From the IMG/VR virus record IMGVR_UViG_3300010430_000078, positions 1 through 47,537 of that record: a stretch of 47,537 nucleotides of DNA; one strand, given 5' to 3'. The position numbers and the translations under genes were made by a program. Shown here piece by piece: positions 8,939 through 18,560 of the stretch; the stretch's first letter is position 1, and the number at the start of each line of letters is the position of its first letter. Under the pieces are notes generated by a model. It was given only the letters and a program-made list of their open reading frames with translations. It was not told the DNA's origin and searched no databases. This DNA comes from a virus.

Positions 8939-9808
8939 ATGGCATTCGGACTTAGCTTCGGCGGCAAAAAGAACAAGATCGACAAAACAACCTCCGTTAA
9001 CTCAACGGAAAATACAGCGCAACAGCAGACCGGCACCAAAGCACAGTCGGGAAGTACGGCGACTAATACCGCGCGGAACGAGAATACCGCCACGAGTAAC
9101 GCTGGCACGACTCAGGGTCGGACCTCTAGCCAGACGGCGGGGACTTCCAGCGGCACCACTACGAACGCGCAGCAGCTTTTTTCTGGCGACGTGCTTTCGG
9201 GACTCGAAGGGCTGGCCACCCAGCTAATCGGGGGTACACCATCGGTGGCCGCTTCCCCGTTCCAGTTTGACGCTGACTCATACATCAAAGGCGGGGTCGC
9301 TCAGGCGGAAGCCGCGCAGAAGATGGATCTTGAGGCTAACCTAAGTGGACTCACCAACGCTATTGGGGGCACGGCGTCCGGCAACACGATGAATGCATTG
9401 CTTGCGAATCGCCTTCGTGGTGACGCAGCAGCCAACATCGCCGGGGTTCGGTCAAGCTATACTGAGTCGGCCAATGAGATCGAGAACCGGAATCTCCAAA
9501 CCGGCATCGCGCAAACCGGACAGCAACAGGGATACCTGGCAAACATCCTGTCGATCCTCAAGGGCGGCACGAGTACCTCTGTCGGGGAGCAACAGCAAGT
9601 CACTACAGAGCAGCAAGCCGGGACTCAGGCGCAAGCAACTCAAGGTACCCAGCAATCCGCTACTACGGGCCAAGAATCGAGTCAGCAAACCCAGCAACTT
9701 ATCGAGGCACTGGATCAGTTACTCAAGGGCAACACGACGAAGGTCGGCACCGAACGTGTTAAGGGCACCGAGAAGAAATCGGGTGGTGGATTCAGCCTAG
9801 GATTCTAA
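8939..9808 (+). CDS. Internal virion (ejection) protein, first of three (289 aa)
   Basis: A low-complexity Thr/Ser/Gln/Ala-rich N terminus (residues 15-80) is followed by a helical centre (about 95-190: EAAQKMDLEANLSGL, LLANRLRGDAAANIAG) and another Gln/Thr-rich part. Small size, position immediately upstream of a transglycosylase-containing protein and a giant protein, and Ala-rich helices match the smallest ejectosome protein of podoviruses (T7 gp14 position). In that role it would leave the capsid and form part of the trans-envelope channel. The start follows the fibre stop by 9 bases with GGAA upstream. Confidence 0.6.
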   Translation: MAFGLSFGGKKNKIDKTTSVNSTENTAQQQTGTKAQSGSTATNTARNENTATSNAGTTQGRTSSQTAGTSSGTTTNAQQLFSGDVLSGLEGLATQLIGGTPSVAASPFQFDADSYIKGGVAQAEAAQKMDLEANLSGLTNAIGGTASGNTMNALLANRLRGDAAANIAGVRSSYTESANEIENRNLQTGIAQTGQQQGYLANILSILKGGTSTSVGEQQQVTTEQQAGTQAQATQGTQQSATTGQESSQQTQQLIEALDQLLKGNTTKVGTERVKGTEKKSGGGFSLGF

Positions 9809-9817
9809 GGATAAGTC

Positions 9818-12769
9818 ATGCCAAATCGTACACCAGAAATCCTAGACCAAATCACTGCGGTAGCGGAGTCGAACAACCGCGACTACGATGAACAGGGGCG
9901 GCCCGTAACTTCCTCGGCAGGCGCGCGATTCGCAATGCAAGTGATGCCCGCGACTGCGCGTGACCCCGGCTTTGGGCTGCGTCCAGCTGACCCGAACAAC
10001 GCAGAGGATATGAATCGCCTAGGCCGAGAGTACCGGGCAACCATGGAACGTCGCTATGGCGGTGATTTGGCTAAGATGTGGGCGGCTTACAATGCAGGTC
10101 CAGGGCGAGTCGACAGTGCGATCCAACGCTACGGCAGTGATTGGCTTCGCGGAATGCCCTCGGAGACTCAGAACTATGTGCGCAACAATATGAGCGCAGC
10201 AGGAGGCAGACAAGTGAGTGGAAGTAACCGCGGCAACGATCCAAGCAGGTTCCTCGAAGGACTCGAATCCTCCCTTGGCCCCGAACAGGCGGCCAGCCAG
10301 AACGTGCGAGTCAACGGCAGCAAGACTTTTGGCTCGGACGAGGAACTCTCCCGCAGGCAGGCTAACGTCGAGGATGCCACTAACCGCCAGATGGAGGGAA
10401 TCCAAACCCTCGGTGACGTCATGGATGCCACGCAACTTGCTACGCGTGAGGCTCTGACTCGTCAGGTGGAATCCACACGTGCAGTTAACGACGAGATGTC
10501 TCGCGGGACTCAGGCTTTGAAAGAGAAGGTCGCGCCGGTCTTCCGTGCACGGCAGGAAATCGCCGATCAGCTTGACCGCATCAACGAGATGAATCCCCTT
10601 GAGCGCGGCATTCGGGGTATCTTTGACTTAAACTACAATCAGGATCACCTGACCGAACGACTCGACGCTTACGATCGGACGTTGGCCGCGCGCTCCCAGG
10701 ATTATGAGTACCTACAGGCGCTACAGACTGACGCTATCTCGCAGTTCAATACCCGGTACAGCACCGAGGTTGCGATTCCTTCCCTGTTGCAGCAGCAGGC
10801 TAGCGAAGACTTGACCCTCCTAGGGCAGGCGCTCTCTACTACTAGTACACAACTTGGGAATCTCCAAGGCGAAATCGCTATGGAATCGCAGATGGTACGC
10901 GCCAAAGCAGCCATGCGCGAAGACCTCATGACGGAGTTGGACCTGCCGACTCGAGTACGACTCGTGCAAGAAGCCGAAGCTAACGGCGGGATCGTGAACT
11001 ACGAGGGAGTCGAACTTACCTACGCGGGCCTACGGCGGTCTGTAGAGAACAGCGAGCAGCGGGCCGCGCAACTGGAGTCATACCGGAACGCAGCGGTGCT
11101 CGGCCGAATGGAATACGCAGATCGATTCGCGACTGAAGTAATCCGCGGGATGAGCCGCAAAGAAATCGAAGACGCAATCGCGAATGACGGCAAGGTGGGC
11201 GACACGCAACTCCCGATGGATCGGCTCACGAGTTACCTGCGCCAAGCTATTGAGCGCGACGCTACTATGGCGAATGTCGAGGTGGCTAGGAATCGTACGC
11301 TGAATATCCAACGTTCGGCGGGCGCAGTTGTGCAACAGCAAGTCACGGCACTCCGGCGTATGATCGATATGGGGAGTGGAGCCGGGCTACAAACCGCATC
11401 TGGGATTATGAATAACTCGACTGCCTCGCTGCGTAAGTTACAGAATGCAATCGAAACTGGCCAGCCCCCAGAAACGATTCAAGCGTATGCGATGGAGTTG
11501 CAGGAGTCAACTGCTGCCTTCGATCAGGAAATCCAGCGGAGGGCGGCTGCACTTTCAGGCGGCAACAAGGACTCAGAAGGGTTCATCTACAACTACCTCA
11601 AAGGTGAGCGGTTGACGCCGGGTGCCGCGATGGACGCTGTAATTCACTTCGGGATTCGTGGTTCACTGCCGGAAGGTTTGGCGGCCAACCCCACTGCACG
11701 AGGAGTCTTCTCGAGGGTTTCCCAATTGGCCGCGGAGATTCGTGAAGATGAACCCAAGATTTCTGCCGCGAGATTGAGAGAACGAATCTCCGCTACTCTT
11801 GCAGAGGAAATTCCTAACCTTGTGGCCGGAGATCGATTCAACACAATCTACCAGAACCTTCCTGAGGTTGCCTCAGAGATCGACCATCCGTTTAAGAATA
11901 TGCCGATGAGTCGCTGGGCTACAATCCGAGCGGCAGCTTCCGAGCACGCTATCAACGCAATGGCTGGGCAGTACCAAATCGACTATAACGAAATGAAGTC
12001 GATGATGGATAATCAAAGGCCATTTGACTCGTCGGAGAAAGCTAGGGAGGTCTTCGAAAAGTTCAGCACCACAGGCGGCCAGCAGTTCAACGCACTTGAG
12101 ATGACGAATCTCGTGATGCGGCTTGATCGTGAGCCAGCCGTTGCGCCCGGGACCAGTAACTCAGAGTTGCTTGAAGATTTGTTCAATGATCCCCGACTCG
12201 CGGTATCCGGCTCACGACAGTTTGAGCGTCATTTGGGCGCGAATTCCTTTGCGGATTATGTCATGAATCCCATTGCGCGTGGGGCACTCGGTGGGCGGGT
12301 CGGCGACCAAGCGGACTTCCTGCGGCAGGGGCAGCAGAGTCACTACGCGAGTCAACGTCAGATCACGAACAACCCCCAACTAAGTTTGGTAGGCAGGCCA
12401 GAAGTGCGGATTCCCTCGACCATGGCAGCTATCGAAGGGGTGGGACTCGACGGTGCACGCCGAATGCTGCCGTATGTGAATGAATTTGTGGAATCCGGCC
12501 AGGCTGGTGTGACTTTTTCGGTCGACTCAATCACCATGATGCAACGTCAGGACACGGCGTTCGTCGAATACCTAAGCCGCTTACAGATTGAAGATCCTGC
12601 GATTGACTCGTACAGGAAGAAGATCGTGGCCGGTATGCCAGAGGCCGCAACCCGCAGTTTGGGATTCATTGACTCGGTAGGCCGCGTCGCCGGTGAGTTG
12701 CTGAATCTCACTCCACCCGCGCTTCGCGATGACCGTCCTGCCAACTTGCCTGACTCCTTCGGAGATTAA
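9818..12769 (+). CDS. Internal virion protein with lytic transglycosylase domain (983 aa)
   Basis: Residues 1-125 form an SLT/lysozyme-like domain: AVAESNN with the expected catalytic Glu17, QVMPATARD at 41-49 and AAYNAGPGRVD at 89-99, the three hallmark SLT motifs. The remaining about 850 residues are long helices rich in Gln, Glu, Arg and Ala without another recognisable domain. In podoviruses such proteins are ejected and cut peptidoglycan locally during DNA entry. In T7 the SLT domain is at the N terminus of the largest ejection protein (gp16); here it is on the middle one, and the next, larger protein lacks it. The upstream stop is 9 bases away with AAGGAT before the ATG. Confidence 0.85.
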   Translation: MPNRTPEILDQITAVAESNNRDYDEQGRPVTSSAGARFAMQVMPATARDPGFGLRPADPNNAEDMNRLGREYRATMERRYGGDLAKMWAAYNAGPGRVDSAIQRYGSDWLRGMPSETQNYVRNNMSAAGGRQVSGSNRGNDPSRFLEGLESSLGPEQAASQNVRVNGSKTFGSDEELSRRQANVEDATNRQMEGIQTLGDVMDATQLATREALTRQVESTRAVNDEMSRGTQALKEKVAPVFRARQEIADQLDRINEMNPLERGIRGIFDLNYNQDHLTERLDAYDRTLAARSQDYEYLQALQTDAISQFNTRYSTEVAIPSLLQQQASEDLTLLGQALSTTSTQLGNLQGEIAMESQMVRAKAAMREDLMTELDLPTRVRLVQEAEANGGIVNYEGVELTYAGLRRSVENSEQRAAQLESYRNAAVLGRMEYADRFATEVIRGMSRKEIEDAIANDGKVGDTQLPMDRLTSYLRQAIERDATMANVEVARNRTLNIQRSAGAVVQQQVTALRRMIDMGSGAGLQTASGIMNNSTASLRKLQNAIETGQPPETIQAYAMELQESTAAFDQEIQRRAAALSGGNKDSEGFIYNYLKGERLTPGAAMDAVIHFGIRGSLPEGLAANPTARGVFSRVSQLAAEIREDEPKISAARLRERISATLAEEIPNLVAGDRFNTIYQNLPEVASEIDHPFKNMPMSRWATIRAAASEHAINAMAGQYQIDYNEMKSMMDNQRPFDSSEKAREVFEKFSTTGGQQFNALEMTNLVMRLDREPAVAPGTSNSELLEDLFNDPRLAVSGSRQFERHLGANSFADYVMNPIARGALGGRVGDQADFLRQGQQSHYASQRQITNNPQLSLVGRPEVRIPSTMAAIEGVGLDGARRMLPYVNEFVESGQAGVTFSVDSITMMQRQDTAFVEYLSRLQIEDPAIDSYRKKIVAGMPEAATRSLGFIDSVGRVAGELLNLTPPALRDDRPANLPDSFGD

Positions 12770-12772
12770 TAA

Positions 12773-15700
12773 ATGCCTTATACTCCATCCTCCACGCCAC
12801 GAGTTGACTACGAGAGGAAAGCCCAGAGTTCCGAGACCGAGGCCGACTTCGATTTCGCGGAAACCTATGCAGCTGGACTCAACCGAGGTGCTGCCTCCAC
12901 TGCAGTCATGGCTACTGCTGGCGGCATCAGTGACTTGGCTGACACGGCTCTGTCGTCGATTGGACTCACCGAGCGGCAGGGGGTCAACAACTTCTTCCTG
13001 TCGTCGATCGGCAGCCCCGAACTCACTGCTTGGTTCACCGAAAATCGGGGCGCGGCTGAAGCTGTCTCGGGAATCGGCGGCGTACTTGCTTCCAATTGGG
13101 CGGCCAACAAATTGCTCAAACCTGCCGGGCGTACGATGCAGGCGATTCGAGGGGTTCCCTACGTTGGATCCCTGGCTCGGCTTGATGCTGCACACCAGCG
13201 GGCGCTGAGGGTCGCACAGCTTACGACTCGTGAAGGTGCTCTCCGCGGTAAGATGGGCGCAGAATTGTTCAACCACAATGAGATGGCCCTGTCGGTCTTC
13301 GGAGTCCCGATGCGGGTATCCTCGGGTGGCGCCGCACAGGCTGTGTTTGGGACTCAGATCGCACGGGGCGCGGCACAGAACATCACGACAGAAGCCATCA
13401 TGGCGGCGACTCTCAACACTAATGACTTCCTGTACTCGGACGAAGTCGCCCATAACCTTGCGTGGGGAGCCGCTGGTTTGGCTCTAGGTGCCGGGATTGA
13501 CTCAGCCATCAGTGCATATTCGCTAAGAAAAATTGCCAACAGTGACCCCGTTCGGAGGCTTCGCGCCGGATCGCTCGATGTTACTGGGTATGAGTCACTG
13601 CGCCTAGAGGCTGGCAACCGGGTGGACGGACTTCTCATGGAGGCATTCGGTGGATCAACTGGAGCCTATACAGGCAGCAACGCCGTAACAGATTCGATCA
13701 CCAGCCGCGCGATTCAGGCCAGCGAGAACAAGGTAATTCGCGGCAGCAACGAACGGGCAAATGCCTTGTTCAGCAAGCGCGAACAAAGTGCGACTTCTCA
13801 CCTGGAAATCGTTTTTGAGGACATGGGGAAAGTCACGAGCCGCGGCATTCAGGGTGTTGGGGACTCAAGCTTCCAGATCCTCGGCAAGCAGGCCACGCCT
13901 GGGTTGGCAAACCCATTGAAGGAATCCCTCGAGCGCGAACCAACTTTCCTGTACGGAATCAGCGAACTCGGCAAGAAGCCCGCTGATTTGAGTATCCAAG
14001 GTGCGCATGATTTGCGTATGAGTAACCTAGCCGAACGTCGCAAGCAGGCTGAGTCACTGCTTGAAGATGGCCGGATCAAGGCAGGTACACGCAGGGGCAA
14101 GACTCTTTACCGAGATCTTACAGACGAGGAAATCAAATCCCTCCAGTTCGAGGTGCAGGAACTCCGGTTTGCCGAAAAAGCTGAGCCGCTTACTATGCTG
14201 AATCCCGGCGAGTGGGTGCCTTTGGAGTTCGGGAAATTTATGGACGAGTTGCCCGAAGTCAAGATCAAGGCCGAGGGCGGACTCGGAGACGATAACCTCA
14301 AGGTATGGCAGACCGACGGCAAGAGGACCAAGCTGGGAATCGACTCGGACGGTGGCTTGTTCCTGCCGAAGAATCGTAAGCTGAACACACTGACCTTCGG
14401 GCAGACTCATGAACTATACCAGCTTGGGCGGCAGGCTATTATGGATTTCCGCAACACTGGGATTCAGTTCAAGGTACCCGAAAACGCCGAGTGGTTTGTC
14501 TTGGACATGGCCAACGAGATTATCCGACAGACAGGTGACACTAACTCGGTTGCTTTCGCTGGCAAGCTAAACGCCGCGTCTGCACAGCTTGAGTCATTCG
14601 CCCAAAAAGTGGACAAATTGCGGGCCTCAAAATATAGCAAGCTAACCGAGACCGAGCAGTATAAACTAAAGTACCAGCTGAATCTCCCCCGCACCAGCCC
14701 ACAAGCAATGGTGTCGGACAAGCCTATCATTGACTCAGTCATCGATGCACTCCCGAGCGGCGCGGCTTTGCGGCAGATGAATCAACGCGAGGTAGTAAAG
14801 CTAATCAATGACTTGAGAAAGATCAAGGGATTCACTGACGAAACCTACGATTCGGTCGAGGATCTGTTTGGTGACTCATTTAGGTTGTTCCGTGATTACG
14901 ACAACAATCCTATCGAGCAAATCCTTGCCTACCGGCGGCAGCAGAACTATTTCGAGTGGACTCAGGATGACCTGTTTACCCGGCAGATGTTGCATCACAG
15001 CATCGTACAGGATACCTTGTCCGGCCAACAGGCTGACCCATACACCAAGGGAATCACCGACGCCATCCTGTCTGACCCTAACGCCGCTATCGCCAGAAGC
15101 CCGCACGAGATTGCCGACGATCAGACTCGGTCCGCGATTCCTGGGTTTCAGAATGCCGCGCCTCAGACTACCAGAGCAGCCGCCCTACGCGGGGTTGTGT
15201 CCAACGCACGAATCGCAGTCGACTCCCCGAACCTGTTGGCGGCCTCCCGCTTGCAAGAACTCGTGACCAAGGTATCTGCCGCACAAATGTCTGAGTTAGT
15301 CGCTCAACATCTAGGCGATACGGTGAGTCTTATTAACTCCCCGCGCAACATTACCAGCAAGTTCTTGCTTGACCAGTTTTACTCGTACCGGCCCGGCTGG
15401 GACTTGAAGGTTAAGCCCCGCAAGGTAGAACTCGGCGAAGGCAAAGTCGGCTATGAGTTACTTCTGGATCATACATCAAAGAAGAATCAGGCTAGGTTCG
15501 AGCAACTCCACGGAACAAAGCTCGTCAAAGACCAGCCACTGTTGACTCCGAAGGGCACCCCAGTAGTCCTTGACGAACTTTCGATGGACGCCCAAACCCG
15601 GATGCAGGGGCTTTATGAGTCCCGGCGGCAGATGAAGAACACCCTCTTGCGGTCGCAGGGATTGCCTGAAATCAAATCGACTCCTTGGTACGTCGAACCA

Positions 15701-18187
15701 GCCAACGACAAAGGCAAGTATATTGCATACCAGTTCGACTCAACCGGAACCATTATTCCGGGCAAGAAGATCGTTGCTTCAACTCCCGATGAACTGTCGA
15801 GGCTCGAAGAGATTGCCCGCAAAGATATTCCCGCTGGTCATACGATTCGCAGCCGGGACAAAGTCACCGCTTATATGGACCTGTGGGATAAGGCCCAGAT
15901 GGAGTTCATGTCGGCTACGACCACAGCGATTCAGCCGAACAAGCGCAACCTCGGTACATCGAGCAGCGAGCAGCTGAATCAAAACGCATTCGCCGAGGCC
16001 TTGATCTCGAGTCGCGACAACATCCTGCGGCATGGCCAGGATATCCTAGAGGTGCTTTACAAAGAGCCGATTCGCGCTGCCAAGATACGCGCTGACATGG
16101 CGACCGTAGAAACCAGCAAAGTCAAAGGCTCGAGCATTACCCATAACTCGAACTATGATAAGTACCTAGAGAATCTCCTAGGGCGCAGTGCACTCGACGC
16201 TAAGGACTCATTCTACGGAGAGTTCGCCCGGAAGGCCGAGGCCCGGATTAATGGGCTGCTCAAAGAAGCGAGTCCTGGGGCTACCTTCGAGGCAATGAAG
16301 ACTTTCTTTAGAACCTCGAGTCCACAAGACCCAGTAGCTGGCGAAACCTTCAAGCAACTCTCGAAAGAGTTGGGCCAGTATATGCCGTACAAGTCAGCCT
16401 TGGAGATGGTTGAGACTCGTACGGGAGACAAGTCGGTAACTGAACTCGCGGATATCTCGGAGAAGCTGTCTTGGTTTGAGGCGGGCAGCCGACTGCGTTG
16501 GGCAGAGTCGGCTCATGCGATGGTGAACGTAGGCTCGATTATCGCCAACATGCCATCTGTGATTCACGCCCTCCAACCCCGCACGGGGGAAACCTTGGCC
16601 GAGGCCGCGGCTCGCAACTCATCGATGGTCATGGCTCTTGGCGAAGCAGGTGAGGGAGTCGTGGTTCCCCACGCGAATAAACTCCTTTGGTCTGCCATGA
16701 AGAACATGCGTGACCCAAATGGGAAGTTCGCGTCTGCGCGCAAGTTGGCTTTTCGTCAAGGCCGTATGAATCAGGAAGTGGCTGAGTTCCACCGGCAGAT
16801 GAACACGATCAAAGATCGCAACGGCTGGAAAGGCTTTGTGTTCGGCAATGAGTCCGAAGAGATTACCAAGAAAGGTTTCGGGGGCTTCAAGCAGAAGGTA
16901 GCAAAGACCGGCGGGCTTGACAAATGGATGGGGATTCTTACCGACAAGTCCGAAGACCTAACTCGTCAGTGGGCGATGGAGACCGGCTTTATTGTTGCGG
17001 ATGCCTACGGACTCACAAAAGCAGGCGACCAAGCTGTAGTGGATTTTGCCCACGAAATCGCTAACAAAGTAATCGCTGACTACAACCCAAGGAATCGCCC
17101 GGAGATTTTCCAAGGGGCACTCGGCGCTCCGATCGGCCTGTTCCAGAGTTATGTCTATAACTTTTACGAACGTATGTTTAGGTATATTGAAACCAAAGAC
17201 ACAAAGGCGCTGGCAGTACAGGCCGCAACTCAGGCTGGAATGTTCGGCACTGACTCACTGCCCGGCTGGGATACCCTGAACTGGGCCTTCTTCAACAGCA
17301 AGCCAGACGGCGAAACCGACCCAATTGACTCCATGTACTCACGGTTCGGCACCCAGCTTGGTGACTTGTTGATGCATGGCTCAATGTCGAATCTCCCTAA
17401 GGTAGCCAACTTGCTGCCGGGCGAGCAGAACGTCGACGGAGTCAGCTTGTTTACCCGCGGCGATCTTGAATTTAGGATGCCGGTGAATCCCGTTGGCGCA
17501 CTGACTGATGCTTTCGGGCTGACGGAAGGCGGGAATGCCGCGCAGTTTCCTTTGATCGACACCATGAGCAGGGCCGTTAAGGGAATCCAGCAGGGGGTCC
17601 AAATGCTAGCCAACGAGCGAGGCATGAGCGGCCAGCAAATCGCGGAGATCCTGTCGAACATGACAACGAATCGCCCCCTGCAGGGCTTGCTCGAAATCGG
17701 GGCCGCCGGTGGGTATGATACTTCGTGGGATGGGCAGGTCGTGAGTCAGGCCCGCAACATGGGCGAGAAGTTTACTCGAATCCTGGGCCTCCGCACCATG
17801 CGGCAGCAGAAGGAAATTAACAACTTCTACAATGACAAGACCGCAGAGAATGACCAAAGTGTCAAGCAGGCGCGACTCAGAAATGAAGGTCGGGCACTTG
17901 TTCGGGCAGGCCGAGAGGAAGAAGTACCGGGACTCTTTCGCAAGTACGTAGAAAATGGCGGCAGCCCTGGATACTTCAATCGCTGGCTGCAATCGATGTT
18001 TGAGTCAGGGATCGACTCACGAGGGGAACGGCGGCTGCGCGAAGCCCTCAAGGCCAAGACCCCCGACAACGCAGCGATTGCTAGAATGCTGGATGCCCAG
18101 ACTCGCAACACTGAAGACGATCTTTCCGACGCCGATTATGGCCGTGAGGAAATGATGGACTCCCTGATCGAGCAGGGCTACGAATAG
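12773..18187 (+). CDS. Giant internal virion (ejection) protein (1804 aa)
   Basis: The longest gene in the genome and the last of the rightward unit, starting 3 bases after the transglycosylase protein. Sequence is mostly helical with Ala/Gly-rich hydrophobic stretches near residues 30-60 (AASTAVMATAGGISDLADTA), 95-125 and 190-260 (NLAWGAAGLALGAGIDSAIS), which could insert in the cell envelope. A more conserved-looking block near 1440-1500 (IGLFQSYVYNFYERMFRYIE) is typical of large podovirus internal core proteins. By order and size it corresponds to gp16-type ejection proteins, without the SLT domain. No polymerase motif is visible, so it is not an N4-like virion RNA polymerase. Confidence 0.75.
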   Translation: MPYTPSSTPRVDYERKAQSSETEADFDFAETYAAGLNRGAASTAVMATAGGISDLADTALSSIGLTERQGVNNFFLSSIGSPELTAWFTENRGAAEAVSGIGGVLASNWAANKLLKPAGRTMQAIRGVPYVGSLARLDAAHQRALRVAQLTTREGALRGKMGAELFNHNEMALSVFGVPMRVSSGGAAQAVFGTQIARGAAQNITTEAIMAATLNTNDFLYSDEVAHNLAWGAAGLALGAGIDSAISAYSLRKIANSDPVRRLRAGSLDVTGYESLRLEAGNRVDGLLMEAFGGSTGAYTGSNAVTDSITSRAIQASENKVIRGSNERANALFSKREQSATSHLEIVFEDMGKVTSRGIQGVGDSSFQILGKQATPGLANPLKESLEREPTFLYGISELGKKPADLSIQGAHDLRMSNLAERRKQAESLLEDGRIKAGTRRGKTLYRDLTDEEIKSLQFEVQELRFAEKAEPLTMLNPGEWVPLEFGKFMDELPEVKIKAEGGLGDDNLKVWQTDGKRTKLGIDSDGGLFLPKNRKLNTLTFGQTHELYQLGRQAIMDFRNTGIQFKVPENAEWFVLDMANEIIRQTGDTNSVAFAGKLNAASAQLESFAQKVDKLRASKYSKLTETEQYKLKYQLNLPRTSPQAMVSDKPIIDSVIDALPSGAALRQMNQREVVKLINDLRKIKGFTDETYDSVEDLFGDSFRLFRDYDNNPIEQILAYRRQQNYFEWTQDDLFTRQMLHHSIVQDTLSGQQADPYTKGITDAILSDPNAAIARSPHEIADDQTRSAIPGFQNAAPQTTRAAALRGVVSNARIAVDSPNLLAASRLQELVTKVSAAQMSELVAQHLGDTVSLINSPRNITSKFLLDQFYSYRPGWDLKVKPRKVELGEGKVGYELLLDHTSKKNQARFEQLHGTKLVKDQPLLTPKGTPVVLDELSMDAQTRMQGLYESRRQMKNTLLRSQGLPEIKSTPWYVEPANDKGKYIAYQFDSTGTIIPGKKIVASTPDELSRLEEIARKDIPAGHTIRSRDKVTAYMDLWDKAQMEFMSATTTAIQPNKRNLGTSSSEQLNQNAFAEALISSRDNILRHGQDILEVLYKEPIRAAKIRADMATVETSKVKGSSITHNSNYDKYLENLLGRSALDAKDSFYGEFARKAEARINGLLKEASPGATFEAMKTFFRTSSPQDPVAGETFKQLSKELGQYMPYKSALEMVETRTGDKSVTELADISEKLSWFEAGSRLRWAESAHAMVNVGSIIANMPSVIHALQPRTGETLAEAAARNSSMVMALGEAGEGVVVPHANKLLWSAMKNMRDPNGKFASARKLAFRQGRMNQEVAEFHRQMNTIKDRNGWKGFVFGNESEEITKKGFGGFKQKVAKTGGLDKWMGILTDKSEDLTRQWAMETGFIVADAYGLTKAGDQAVVDFAHEIANKVIADYNPRNRPEIFQGALGAPIGLFQSYVYNFYERMFRYIETKDTKALAVQAATQAGMFGTDSLPGWDTLNWAFFNSKPDGETDPIDSMYSRFGTQLGDLLMHGSMSNLPKVANLLPGEQNVDGVSLFTRGDLEFRMPVNPVGALTDAFGLTEGGNAAQFPLIDTMSRAVKGIQQGVQMLANERGMSGQQIAEILSNMTTNRPLQGLLEIGAAGGYDTSWDGQVVSQARNMGEKFTRILGLRTMRQQKEINNFYNDKTAENDQSVKQARLRNEGRALVRAGREEEVPGLFRKYVENGGSPGYFNRWLQSMFESGIDSRGERRLREALKAKTPDNAAIARMLDAQTRNTEDDLSDADYGREEMMDSLIEQGYE

Positions 18188-18196
18188 GCGCAAAAA

Positions 18197-18232
18197 GAAC
18201 CCCCGAGCCTCAATTAAGTGACTCGGGGGTTC
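18197..18232. terminator. Terminator hairpin between converging arms
   Basis: An 11-bp perfect stem, GAACCCCCGAG (18197-18207) with CTCGGGGGTTC (18222-18232) and a 14-nt loop. Leftward transcripts read TTTTTG directly after the stem (18192-18196), so it is a classical intrinsic terminator for the early/replication arm. Rightward transcripts meet the same stem but no U-tract, so it may only partly stop them. It separates the ends of the two convergent units (18187 and 18262). Confidence 0.9.
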
Positions 18233-18261
18233 CGCGACCCGTCGGGCTTCCCGCTCGGGAA

Positions 18262-18525
18262 CTAAACTACCTCATTCCAGTCTTCCGCCAGAAGGTCAGA
18301 TTGACTCGCAACCCAAGGCACCACGTCGCCCTGCGCAGTTTTCATATCTATGTGCGGGCGGTAGTCGATGCCGGTTCCTTCAGGGTAGATGCCTAGCAAG
18401 GGAGGCCGATTCACAGTGAAGTGGGAGCCGGGGACTAAGAATACAAACATATCCTTGCCGTTCCAGCCCTCGCGCCCGAATCGTTTGCCTTCCTTGAGGC
18501 CGCTAATTACTTGACCAAAATCCAT
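18262..18525 (-). CDS. tad2: DUF2829 protein, Tad2-type anti-Thoeris signal sponge (87 aa)
   Basis: Full-length match by eye to DUF2829: MDFGQVISGLKEGKRFGREG, then WNGKDMFVFLVPGS (21-34), NRPPLLGIYPEG (39-50), YRPHIDMKTAQGDVVPW (55-71) and SQSDLLAEDW (74-83). DUF2829 is the domain of Tad2, shown in other phages to bind and sequester the gcADPR signal made by ThsB TIR proteins of Thoeris defence; related members also bind CBASS cyclic dinucleotides. The 87-residue length fits a stand-alone Tad2. AAGGAG lies 8 bases before the ATG. It is the last gene of the leftward arm, just before the terminator. Family is clear; the exact ligand in this phage is inferred. Confidence 0.85.
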   Translation of the reverse strand: MDFGQVISGLKEGKRFGREGWNGKDMFVFLVPGSHFTVNRPPLLGIYPEGTGIDYRPHIDMKTAQGDVVPWVASQSDLLAEDWNEVV

Positions 18526-18560
18526 CGTGATTCTCCTTCTTAGTTGGATTAGACTGGGGT

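Noticed and set aside
12581-13453. 290-codon frame antisense to the ejection protein genes
   Set aside because: Opposite two well-supported virion genes and with low-complexity composition; no start signal.
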